Assembly (NCBI GenBank): GCA_023522315.1
Contig: JAHCSU010000677.1
Location: 1-33,860 of the forward strand
DNA from: Nostoc sp. CCCryo 231-06
Lineage (GTDB): Bacteria; Cyanobacteriota; Cyanobacteriia; Cyanobacteriales; Nostocaceae
Direction: 5' to 3'
DNA: 33,860 nucleotides
Shown: piece by piece, positions 7,854 to 15,723 of the stretch
How positions within the stretch are numbered: position 1 is the stretch's first letter
Layout: the number at the start of each line of letters is the position of its first letter
Program-made: the position numbers and the translations under genes
Notes under the pieces: model-generated
Database searches by the model: none
What the model was told of the DNA's origin: nothing
The model's input: the letters and a program-made list of their open reading frames with translations, nothing else

Positions 7854-9167
7854 ATGGGTTCTGAAAATTTGTCACAAGATACACTAGCCGAACAGCTGCT
7901 GGAACTAGCTATAAAATCTGGAGCAGAAGCTGCTGAGGTGTATCAGTCGCGATCGCTTTCTCGCCCAGTGTTTTTTGAGGCAAACCGACTCAAACAGCTA
8001 GAAACTAACCAATCTGAAGCCACAGCACTACGACTTTGGCGAAACGGGCGTCCGGGACTGATGGTGGCTTACGGTTCTGTCCTAGCCGAAGTAATGGTGG
8101 AAAAAGCTCTGGCTCTAAGTCAACTGAATCTACCTGAAACAGTAGAATTAGGCTCTAACTCTCAGCCCTCCTACCCAGATTTAGGGGAAAGTGTGCCGAT
8201 AGAGATTTTGGTAGACTGGGGCAAAGAAGCGATCGCGCTCATCCGCGATGCCTATCCCGATGTTGTTTGCAATGGTGACTGGGAATGTGATGCTGAAACT
8301 ACCAGAATAGTTAACACTAAAGGTTTAGATTGTTACTACACTGATACTACCCTCAACTGCTATATATCAGCAGAATGGGTGCGTGGTGATGATTTTTTGA
8401 GTGTTGCCGATGGCCAAACCAAGCGGGGCGAACTCCACCCTGAAATATTAGCTAACCAAATTTTACAACGGTTAATTTGGGCCAGAGAAAATGTCTCATC
8501 TCCTACTGGTCGCGTCCCGGTTTTGTTCACTTCTAAAGCTGCTGATATGCTTTGGGGCACTGTGCAAGAAGCTTTGAATGGTAAGCGAGTTTTAGAAGTA
8601 GCTTCCCCTTGGGGAGAACGTTTGGGTAAGGCAGTAGTTGCACCCAGTCTCACCCTCTACCAAGATCCAGAAGCTGGCCCTTATAGTTGCCCTTTTGATG
8701 ATGAAGGCACTCCCACTAAATCTTTAGTATTTATCCAAAACGGAACTTTACAACATTTTTATGGCGATCGCACCACCGGCCGCCAACTCGGTACTGACAC
8801 CACTGGAAATGGTTTTCGCCCTGGTTTAGGTAGCTATCCTACCCCTGGTTTATTTAATTTTCTGATCCAGCCAGGTTCAGCATCACTACCAGATTTGATT
8901 CAACAACTAGATGATGGCTTGATTGTGGATCAAATGCTAGGTGGTGGCGGCAGTATTTCTGGAGATTTTTCAATCAACGTTGATTTAGGCTACCGCGTCC
9001 AAAATGGCCACGTAATTGGGCGCGTTAAGGATACGATGGTTGCAGGTAATGTTTACACAGCCCTCAAGCAATTGGTTACACTGGGCAATGATGCTGATTG
9101 GAATGGTTCTTGTTATACTCCATCTCTGATAGTAGAAGGGCTATCCACTACGGGGAGAAGCAATTAA
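7854..9167 (+). CDS. TldD/PmbA-family protein, TldE (PmbA)-like subunit
   Basis: This is a 437-residue member of the TldD/TldE family, whose heterodimer is a zinc protease that unfolds and degrades small peptides, including modified antibiotics in enterobacteria. The N-terminal domain (LELAIKSGAEAAEVYQ, then the self-recognition FFEANRLKQLETNQSEATALRLW region) and the C-terminal beta domain (PFDDEGTPTKSLVFIQNG, GSISGDFSINVDLGYRVQNG, GRVKDTMVAGN) are complete. The HExxxH zinc motif of TldD is absent, which marks it as the TldE/PmbA-like partner. No tldD lies in the window. The start chosen is the ATG at 7854, preceded by AAGG; the frame extends 25 codons upstream to 7779, but those residues do not resemble the family. 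The substrate is unknown. Confidence 0.87.
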   Translation: MGSENLSQDTLAEQLLELAIKSGAEAAEVYQSRSLSRPVFFEANRLKQLETNQSEATALRLWRNGRPGLMVAYGSVLAEVMVEKALALSQLNLPETVELGSNSQPSYPDLGESVPIEILVDWGKEAIALIRDAYPDVVCNGDWECDAETTRIVNTKGLDCYYTDTTLNCYISAEWVRGDDFLSVADGQTKRGELHPEILANQILQRLIWARENVSSPTGRVPVLFTSKAADMLWGTVQEALNGKRVLEVASPWGERLGKAVVAPSLTLYQDPEAGPYSCPFDDEGTPTKSLVFIQNGTLQHFYGDRTTGRQLGTDTTGNGFRPGLGSYPTPGLFNFLIQPGSASLPDLIQQLDDGLIVDQMLGGGGSISGDFSINVDLGYRVQNGHVIGRVKDTMVAGNVYTALKQLVTLGNDADWNGSCYTPSLIVEGLSTTGRSN

Positions 9168-9317
9168 GTAATTCGTAATTCGTAATTGAGGATAGAGATT
9201 CTGTGGTAGAAAATTATACTCATTAACTAATTTTCAAACATCCTCTGAAATTCCACCGAACAGCTTTTTGGTAAAGACTTGTAATTCAAATTCCAAAATC
9301 TAAAATCCAAAATTGCT

Positions 9318-11903
9318 ATGAATCAGCGCTTTCGCACCTGGTGGCAGCCTAGAAGAGGTTTAGCGATCGCCGAAGCTTGTGTTATCGGTCTGGTTGCTGC
9401 TCTATCTGCGGTGTTCCTGAAAGTAGGATCGGGATGGCTGGGGACATGGCGAGTCCATACTACCCATCTGTTCCCGGCATGGCTGGCACTACCAGCAATT
9501 GGTCTTGTCCTGGGGTTTGTGGCTGGATGGTTGGTGGATAGATTCGCACCAGAGGCTTCTGGTAGCGGTATTCCGCAAGTCAAAGCAACTCTTGCAAATG
9601 TGCCGATGAAACTATCCTGGCGCGTGGCAGGTATAAAGTTACTCAGTGCCATCATCGCCATCGGTTCGGGCATGACTCTGGGACGGCAAGGCCCCACTGT
9701 CCACGTAGGTGCAAGTTTGGCAGCAGGGATGAGCCGTTGGGTTCCTACTTCCCCAGATCATCGACGGCAAATGATTGCAGCTGGTGCGGGTGCGGGTTTG
9801 GCAGCTGCTTTCAATGCCCCGATCGCAGGTGTATTGTTTATCGTTGAAGAGTTACTCCAAGATTTATCAGGATTGACTCTGGGAACTGCGATTATCGCCT
9901 CCTTTATTGGTGGGGTGATATCCCGACTTTTAGGTGGTGGCTCTCTTGACCTTAACCTGCAATTGACGGAATCTTCCAGCCAATTCTCCATTCCCGAAAT
10001 TCCCTTTTTCGTGCTTTTGGGTATTTTGGCAGGCTTATTGGGTGCATTATTTAATCGCGGCTTAATATTTAGTATTAAATTTTATAGAAAATTACATATC
10101 AGCTTACCGTTGCGGGTAGCTTTGGCTGGATTTATCTCTGGTGTTGTCGTGGCAATGCTCCCTCCATCCTTCCGTGATAATACGGGATTACGGGAGTCAT
10201 TAATTACTGGAGGTTCCCATCCTACTGTAGCAGCGATCGCCTTTGCGGCCCAGTTTATCCTCACACTGATAGCATTCGGTTCAGGAGCGCCGGGGGGATT
10301 ATTTGCTCCCAGTCTGATTTTGGGTTCTTGTTTAGGACACATCATCGGTGTATCTGAGTTATACATCACCGGAGCCGGTTCTCCTACTACTTACGCGCTA
10401 GCGGGTATGGGGGGATTTTTTAGCGCCGTTTCCAAAGTGCCAATCACAGCAATTGTGATTGTGTTTGAGATGACTACAGATTTCAATCTGGTGCTACCTT
10501 TGATGATTGTTTCTGTAGCAGCTTACCTGGTTGCGGATAAGGTAGTGCCTGGTTCGCTTTATGAGAAACTTTTGGAATTAAAAGGCATCACTCTCACCAA
10601 AGAAGCTCCTATGGAAGGAGCATTAACCAAGTTAACTGCAAAAGATGTGATGCAAGAACGGGTAGAAACTCTGGATGCAGAGATGAGCTTGGAAGAAGCA
10701 ATGCAATCCTTTGCTCGTTCCCATCATCGCGGTTTCCCTGTGGTAGAAGATAGCAAGTTAGTAGGGATTGTGACGCAATCAGATTTGCTGAAAATCCGCG
10801 ATCGTAATTTAGCCAATGATATTTTCTTAAAAGAAATAATGACACCTGTCCCGATGACAGTAACACCAATCCATACCCTGAGTAATGTGCTGTATTTACT
10901 CGATCGCTATCAAATCAGTCGCTTACCTGTGGTAGATGGACGGAAACTGATCGGAATTATTACTCGTGCAGATATTATTCGGGCGGAAGCGGATCATCTC
11001 AATTGTGATAACCGGACTCTTAAACTGCGACCAGAACCTTCATACATAGTTTACCAAACGCGATCGCCCAGCACCGGCAGTGGTAGATTATTAGTGCCAG
11101 TAGCTAATCCCGAAACAGCAGCTATTTTATTACAAATGGCAGCAGCTATTGCCCGCGATCGCCATTATGAAATAGATTGCGTACAAGTGATGCTGATACC
11201 CCGTCACAGTTCCCCATCAGAAACACAGGTAAGGACGGCAAAAAGTCGCCGCTTGCTACGACAGGCGGAAGTCTTAGCAAAAAAGTGGAAAATTCCCTTG
11301 CACACGCAGATCCGAGTTACCCACGATGTAGCGCAGGCAATTTTGGAGACAATCAACGAACAACACATCGACCTAATTTTAATGGGATGGAAAGGTAACA
11401 CATCTACCCCTGGTCGGATTTTTGGTAACGTTGTAGACACCGTAATTCGCCAAGCCACCTGCGAAGTAGTGTTAGTAAAATTAGGCACAACTGGGCAATC
11501 CTTCAACCGTTGGCTAGTCCCGATGGCTGGTGGCCCCAATTCCCCATTGGCGATTAAATTGCTCCCAGCTTTAATTACATTGGGAAATGATCCACAAATT
11601 CGCCTGACACAGGTGTTTAAGCCATCTGAACTCAAGCCAGATATGTCAATTTCAGAACAAGCCATCCGCCATTTGATGCGGCGGCGTAAATTGTCGAGTA
11701 GTGTAATTGCTCTCCCAGTCCAAGCTAATTCAGTCGCTGAAGGTGTGATTAACCTAGTGCATACCGAAGGTTACGATGTTGTAGTTTTGGGAGCATCGCG
11801 CGAGGGATTGTTGCAGCAAGCGATTCAAGGTAATATTCCAGAAGCGATCGCCTCTGGTGTAGAAAGTACAGTGATTTTGGTTAGGGGTGCAATTAACAAG
11901 TAA
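9318..11903 (+). CDS. ClC-type chloride channel/transporter fused to CBS pair and two Usp domains
   Basis: This 861-residue membrane protein has a ClC core at about residues 10-420, a CBS pair at about 440-560 and two universal-stress-protein-like domains at about 588-722 and 730-857. The selectivity motifs are present: GSGIP at 82-86, GRQGP at 122-126 and GGLFAPS at 326-332. The residue at the outer gating position is Gln124, where E. coli ClC has Glu148 (GREGP); the inner Glu pair is retained at 177-178 (VEE). In E. coli ClC, Glu-to-Gln at this site uncouples chloride from protons, so this protein may be a channel-like or gating-altered form. CBS domains usually sense adenine nucleotides, and the Usp domains carry LMGWKGN and VLGASREG nucleotide-loop-like motifs. 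It is a single gene, convergent with the small gene after it. Confidence 0.9.
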   Translation: MNQRFRTWWQPRRGLAIAEACVIGLVAALSAVFLKVGSGWLGTWRVHTTHLFPAWLALPAIGLVLGFVAGWLVDRFAPEASGSGIPQVKATLANVPMKLSWRVAGIKLLSAIIAIGSGMTLGRQGPTVHVGASLAAGMSRWVPTSPDHRRQMIAAGAGAGLAAAFNAPIAGVLFIVEELLQDLSGLTLGTAIIASFIGGVISRLLGGGSLDLNLQLTESSSQFSIPEIPFFVLLGILAGLLGALFNRGLIFSIKFYRKLHISLPLRVALAGFISGVVVAMLPPSFRDNTGLRESLITGGSHPTVAAIAFAAQFILTLIAFGSGAPGGLFAPSLILGSCLGHIIGVSELYITGAGSPTTYALAGMGGFFSAVSKVPITAIVIVFEMTTDFNLVLPLMIVSVAAYLVADKVVPGSLYEKLLELKGITLTKEAPMEGALTKLTAKDVMQERVETLDAEMSLEEAMQSFARSHHRGFPVVEDSKLVGIVTQSDLLKIRDRNLANDIFLKEIMTPVPMTVTPIHTLSNVLYLLDRYQISRLPVVDGRKLIGIITRADIIRAEADHLNCDNRTLKLRPEPSYIVYQTRSPSTGSGRLLVPVANPETAAILLQMAAAIARDRHYEIDCVQVMLIPRHSSPSETQVRTAKSRRLLRQAEVLAKKWKIPLHTQIRVTHDVAQAILETINEQHIDLILMGWKGNTSTPGRIFGNVVDTVIRQATCEVVLVKLGTTGQSFNRWLVPMAGGPNSPLAIKLLPALITLGNDPQIRLTQVFKPSELKPDMSISEQAIRHLMRRRKLSSSVIALPVQANSVAEGVINLVHTEGYDVVVLGASREGLLQQAIQGNIPEAIASGVESTVILVRGAINK

Positions 11904-11907
11904 TTGT

Positions 11908-12102
11908 TCATTTTTTATACAATATACCAATAATAAGAGAAACAATTATTGGTATTAAGATTGGAATAGCAACGATAAGTCCCCACTTACCAAACTTAAT
12001 TTCTTCGCCCTCAGATTTTAAAAACGCAATCCAACCTACAACTCCCATCAAAAGCCAGATAAACCCAAAGCTAAGGAATATAACAAACACTGAATCTTCC
12101 AT
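11908..12102 (-). CDS. Small two-helix membrane protein, hypothetical
   Basis: A 64-residue frame encodes two strongly hydrophobic helices (about residues 5-27 and 40-61) joined by a charged loop KSEGEEIKFGK. The last residues are LYKK, a basic end. A weak ribosome-site-like GGTGA precedes the ATG by three bases. Convergence with the ClC gene leaves only four bases between stop codons. No family is recognised. The clean amphipathic pattern and low overlap with other frames favour a real gene, but no other evidence is available. Confidence 0.5.
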   Translation of the reverse strand: MEDSVFVIFLSFGFIWLLMGVVGWIAFLKSEGEEIKFGKWGLIVAIPILIPIIVSLIIGILYKK

Positions 12103-12137
12103 TTTTCACCAATTAAATTTATACAAAAAACATTTCT

Positions 12138-13310
12138 TTAAATTGTAACTAGATAACCATCAACTATTTTTGCTAAACTTGTACGAAACTGGCTAAAATC
12201 AAAAGCTTCAATAGTTTTTTGTTGTAAGTATTCTGGTTGGTAAATTACTGGGTTATAGCAATCGCCTTGTAGGATTTGAATTAGATTATCGGCAATTTCT
12301 TCAACGTTATCAGGGTCAACTAAACATCCCAATTTTCCCTCAGCCAAGGGTTCTATGGAACCATCTTGTTTACCCGCCAGCACAGGTTTACCACAAGCTA
12401 AAGCTTCTAGATAAACAATTCCAAATCCTTCTCCTTTACTAGGCAAAGCAAAAACATCGCAGAGATTGTAATAATCGCACAATTCTTCATCTGGTACAAA
12501 TCCTGCAATAGTAACACAATCTTGTAGATTTAAGCTGGTAACTAAAGCATTAATTCGAGGTATATCATCCCCTTTACCTGCAAGAATGAAGTGAACATTA
12601 GGGACATACAACCGCACTTTAAGTAAAGCATGAAGGATTTGATCATAACCCTTGTATTTTGCCATACGTCCCAGCCGCGTTACTGTTAGAATTACAGGCT
12701 GTTGTTCTGTTAAGTTATATCGTTTTAGCAAGTAGGGAGGTTTAGGATTTATTTTAAATTGATTGGCATCAAAGGTATTAGGTAAAAGAACTATTTTTTC
12801 TGATTCAATATTTTTATATTCAAGCAAACGCTGGCGAGTGTAATTACTAACACTAATAATTCTATCTGCTTTTTGTAACGCTAATTTTGTAACATTATTT
12901 TCAATATCCCAAACTTCTAAGCCATGAGCAACTACCCAGTAAGGAATCCCAGTGAGAAGTTTTAGAACATAACAAGCAGTGGCATAGTTAACATGAGTTG
13001 AGATAACTATAGTGGGGCGTTGCAGAATAGCCAAAATAATGATTTTGGTAGCAAATAAAATGGTTTGCAATAATCGTGGTAAATCTCCAAAATAATGAAA
13101 TTTTGTTGAGGTTAAAAATTGCAACTTTTGCTGCTGTCTTAAATTGTGCTTGTCATACTTAAGAAACACATCATAATTAGCTTCAGGATATGCATCTTGT
13201 AAAGCTTGGAGCAAAAATTTTGAGTAAACTTGAATACCTCCCTTAAAATCAAATATATTCGGAAATATTAAGTGAAAATGAGGTTTATTTATTGCAGGTG
13301 TTTTCAACAT
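12138..13310 (-). CDS. GT4-family glycosyltransferase
   Basis: This is a retaining GT-B fold glycosyltransferase of about 390 residues. The N-terminal domain has the acceptor-site FKGGIQVYSKF, the C-terminal domain has TRLGRMAKYKGYD, and the EX7E motif spans Glu294-Glu302 in GEGFGIVYLE. Such enzymes add sugars from nucleotide-sugar donors to lipid-linked or extracellular polysaccharide. The ATG at 13310 is chosen because the upstream codons (to 13421) encode AT-rich sequence out of keeping with the family. The start lies 26 bases inside the preceding O-antigen ligase-like gene, which suggests translational coupling. The substrate cannot be told. Confidence 0.88.
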   Translation of the reverse strand: MLKTPAINKPHFHLIFPNIFDFKGGIQVYSKFLLQALQDAYPEANYDVFLKYDKHNLRQQQKLQFLTSTKFHYFGDLPRLLQTILFATKIIILAILQRPTIVISTHVNYATACYVLKLLTGIPYWVVAHGLEVWDIENNVTKLALQKADRIISVSNYTRQRLLEYKNIESEKIVLLPNTFDANQFKINPKPPYLLKRYNLTEQQPVILTVTRLGRMAKYKGYDQILHALLKVRLYVPNVHFILAGKGDDIPRINALVTSLNLQDCVTIAGFVPDEELCDYYNLCDVFALPSKGEGFGIVYLEALACGKPVLAGKQDGSIEPLAEGKLGCLVDPDNVEEIADNLIQILQGDCYNPVIYQPEYLQQKTIEAFDFSQFRTSLAKIVDGYLVTI

Positions 13311-14541
13311 TGTAAATAATTTCAGGTTTGGATTCAATGACAAAATCTTTTCGAGAATTGATAGTTGCTGCCAGAAAATAAAACTCAATAGTTGTAAAAG
13401 TATAGTCTTCAACAAAAACATCTGGCATTTGAGACGCTAAAAACATAATAATCGGAATGAGAGTCACGGGATTAGCATGTTTAACTTTAGATGCTATTTT
13501 TACTAAAAAATTTGTAAATAGTAATAATCCAATAATTCCTTGTTCTACTAAAACATTTAAAAATATATTATGTGCGTGATAACCTTTCGCTCCAAAAACT
13601 TTTACTCCTATATGTTCTGCAAAAACTCCTACACCTATACCTGTAATTGGTCGTTTAATAGTTTCAATAATAGCTGCTTCCCAAAGCGCAAACCTTGACA
13701 ACGCTGTACCTACAGGACTAGGAAGTACTATGTTGCTGTGATTGGTTGAAAATAAATTAATTAAGGGAAATATTTGACTATTTCCCAAACCAATTCTATA
13801 TGTAGATACTGGTATGGATATAATACATAAAAGCCATAGGCTCATGATAAAAATCATTTTTCTAATACTAATAATTTTATATATCAATAAGAGAAACATC
13901 CCAAGAATCAAAACTAGCCAAGAATTTCTACTGGCAGACAAAGCTAGAGAAATCAGAAAAAGAAATTTGCTTATATATAATTCAAATTTAGATATATTTC
14001 TCTGTTTTTCTAAAATTAAGCTTAAACATAATCCAATGGAAACTATTACCCCAAACTGATTAGGATTTTGCATTATTGAACCAATCTGAGGATAATAACT
14101 TGGAAATTTTAATAATTCAAAAATCCAATGATTGGGAAATAAAGCTTCTAAAAAACCAAAAACCGCAATTATTTGTAATAAATATAATATGCAACGATAG
14201 TAAAATGTCAAAGATGATATTTTAAGATTTTTAAAAGTTAGAACTAAAAAAGCAAAAAATACTATAAAATAAGTAGTATATTTCATACTATAAGTAATAG
14301 CAGTATTTGGAAATGAGCTAATCAATGAAGACAGCCACATCCAAAAATACAGTAGACTCATAGATATCAAAATGATTCTATGCTTTTTTAAAACTTCTGG
14401 GATTAATTTTACAGATAAACTAATTATACCAAAGCTAAATGCAGGAAGTAATAAATAATGAATACCAATATTTATTCCAGGAAATTTAATTCGCCCTAGA
14501 AGCGAAGAAAATAGTATGAGCAGGAAAAATATATTAATCAT
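13285..14541 (-). CDS. O-antigen ligase/polymerase-like membrane protein (Wzy/RfaL family)
   Basis: This 418-residue protein has about ten to twelve hydrophobic segments and the conserved late Wzy_C-type segment: SASRNSWLVLILGM, then RFALWEAAIIETIKRPITG, GVGVFAEHIG, and YHAHNIFLNVLVEQGIIGLL in a large external loop. Members either polymerise oligosaccharide repeats or ligate them to a carrier, at the plasma membrane. Base composition is strikingly AT-rich compared with neighbours, as often for polysaccharide genes that move between strains. The gene precedes and overlaps the GT4 gene. No flippase or other polysaccharide gene is nearby, so the pair may work with a distant cluster. Ligase versus polymerase cannot be settled from sequence. 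Confidence 0.85.
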   Translation of the reverse strand: MINIFFLLILFSSLLGRIKFPGINIGIHYLLLPAFSFGIISLSVKLIPEVLKKHRIILISMSLLYFWMWLSSLISSFPNTAITYSMKYTTYFIVFFAFLVLTFKNLKISSLTFYYRCILYLLQIIAVFGFLEALFPNHWIFELLKFPSYYPQIGSIMQNPNQFGVIVSIGLCLSLILEKQRNISKFELYISKFLFLISLALSASRNSWLVLILGMFLLLIYKIISIRKMIFIMSLWLLCIISIPVSTYRIGLGNSQIFPLINLFSTNHSNIVLPSPVGTALSRFALWEAAIIETIKRPITGIGVGVFAEHIGVKVFGAKGYHAHNIFLNVLVEQGIIGLLLFTNFLVKIASKVKHANPVTLIPIIMFLASQMPDVFVEDYTFTTIEFYFLAATINSRKDFVIESKPEIIYNVENTCNK

Positions 14542-14948
14542 AACTTTGTAGTTGTGGATACTTCTTTGACAATAAAAAACCTAAATTAAACCCACACTCG
14601 CAGGTTGAAGCAGAGATTATGATATTTTTTCTCAGCTAAAATACTGAGTACGTAAGAATTTTATCATATTACAGTCATCGTCGATGCACGTAAACTTTAG
14701 AGCGATCGCCAGCCTCTAGATTTAGCAAAAATAACCATTGGTGAAGCTCTGAAAGCTAAACTAGGAGCGCAGTTTGGTTCGGCAATTTTATTTTTGAGAA
14801 ATCCCAATTAACAATTCAATTCGGCAAACTTGGCACGCCCTGACTCCCCAAGTCTTGCAATCATGTATACACACGAACAAAGCCTGCATCGGCAGGCTTT
14901 ACCCGTAATTATCTTTAGGACTTACGTAAAATTAGAGCGCAACTCATT
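14542..14948. other. Intergenic gap with gene-like debris and a terminator
   Basis: No supported gene. A fragment near 14700-14810 reads, without a start codon, DRQPLDLAKITIGEALKAK and then a short hydrophobic tail before a stop. An in-frame stop precedes it, so it may be a degraded gene end. A short inverted repeat (14879-14900) is listed separately. Confidence 0.5.
14879..14900 (-). terminator. Rho-independent-like hairpin after the WGxxGxxG gene
   Basis: Perfect 9-bp arms AAAGCCTGC and GCAGGCTTT enclose a four-base loop. It lies about 50 bases downstream of the minus-strand gene ending at 14950. The following T run is short, so termination strength is uncertain. Confidence 0.55.
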
Positions 14949-14949
14949 A

Positions 14950-15249
14950 TTAATAGTTAGAACGGGAGCCAGAGGAGCCTACTGCATTAGGATCACGGTA
15001 AGCTACATGATCATCGGCTTTGCGGCTCTTACGACCAAATAAACCAAATAAACCGAGCAAGCCCAATAAACCCCAATCGCCATCCCGATAATTTCTGTCG
15101 GTAGCAGAGGTATCCGTAGTAGTATTTGTAACAGTTCCATCGGTAGTGCTTGTTGTCTGAGCAGAAGCAGGCAGAACTGTAGGCAAGGTAGCCAAAGTTA
15201 GAGCTAGAACAGTACTTCCGAGAATTTTAGAGACATTAAAGCGTTTCAC
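14950..15249 (-). CDS. WGxxGxxG-family secreted/surface protein
   Basis: A 99-residue protein has a signal peptide (KRFNVSKILGSTVLALTLA to ASAQ, cut near residue 30). A Thr/Asp-rich linker and the signature DWGLLGLLGLFGLFGRKSRK follow, then a hydrophilic tail. The WGxxGxxG motif with a short hydrophobic helix and basic end resembles a sorting or membrane-anchor tail found in many cyanobacterial secreted proteins; its function is unknown. The start is taken at the GTG at 15249 because GAGGA lies eight bases upstream; a TTG at 15264 and another GTG are in frame but poorly placed for that site. It is a single gene, with a terminator-like hairpin 50 bases downstream. Confidence 0.8.
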   Translation of the reverse strand: MKRFNVSKILGSTVLALTLATLPTVLPASAQTTSTTDGTVTNTTTDTSATDRNYRDGDWGLLGLLGLFGLFGRKSRKADDHVAYRDPNAVGSSGSRSNY

Positions 15250-15723
15250 GATCACATTCCTCAATTGAATTGCTGCAAGTAATAGTTAAAGCATATTAAG
15301 TTCTGACACTGCCAGCATCAATCTTTAGCTGCAAATATAAATCCGCTTAAAGTTGCATTTATGAGCGAGTAAATAAGCATTTTGGTATAGATTATATTAC
15401 CGAGTCTAGCAAATTATGCAATTCGCATTAAAACAAGCTCGATTCCAGAAGGTAGAATTTTTATTTTTAAATCTAAAATTAGGTCTTTAGGTATGACAAA
15501 TATCGATAATTGAAGGCAATATTTCCGCTGCGATCGCATAAAATCGTGAACCTGTATTTTTTTGCTCCAAACTATCGCTAACGCTATCAAACCTTAATTG
15601 TTAAGTACACCCGTAGGGGCACGGCAGTGCCGTGCCCCTACGCCCTGCAATATAGGACTCCTATTTGATTGCGTGAAAAAACTCGGTACAACTCGAAAAG
15701 GCTGATTCCCTACTCCCTACTCT
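15250..15723. other. Intergenic gap with palindromic repeat
   Basis: About 470 bases separate the WGxxGxxG gene from the WD40 kinase gene end. The only clear structure is the palindrome at 15612-15642, listed separately. The rest has no gene, RNA gene or array that I recognise. Confidence 0.6.
15612..15642. repeat. GTAGGGGCAC-type palindrome, copy 1
   Basis: Fifteen-base perfect arms CGTAGGGGCACGGCA and TGCCGTGCCCCTACG surround one central base. Related hairpins occur at 27191-27218 and 31881-31909. In each, the inner stem bases differ but pairing is kept, which points to selection on, or copying of, the hairpin shape. It could double as a terminator for a neighbouring gene, but no T run follows. 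Confidence 0.75.

Noticed and set aside
12138..14541. Absence of GCGATCGC sites as proof of gene transfer
   Set aside because: Another stretch of about 3 kb (3460-6420) of ordinary genes also lacks the octamer, so the absence alone is not informative.
14690..14811. Gene-like fragment with DLAKITIGEALKAKLGAQFG
   Set aside because: Preceded by an in-frame stop, has no start codon, and could not be tied to a family.
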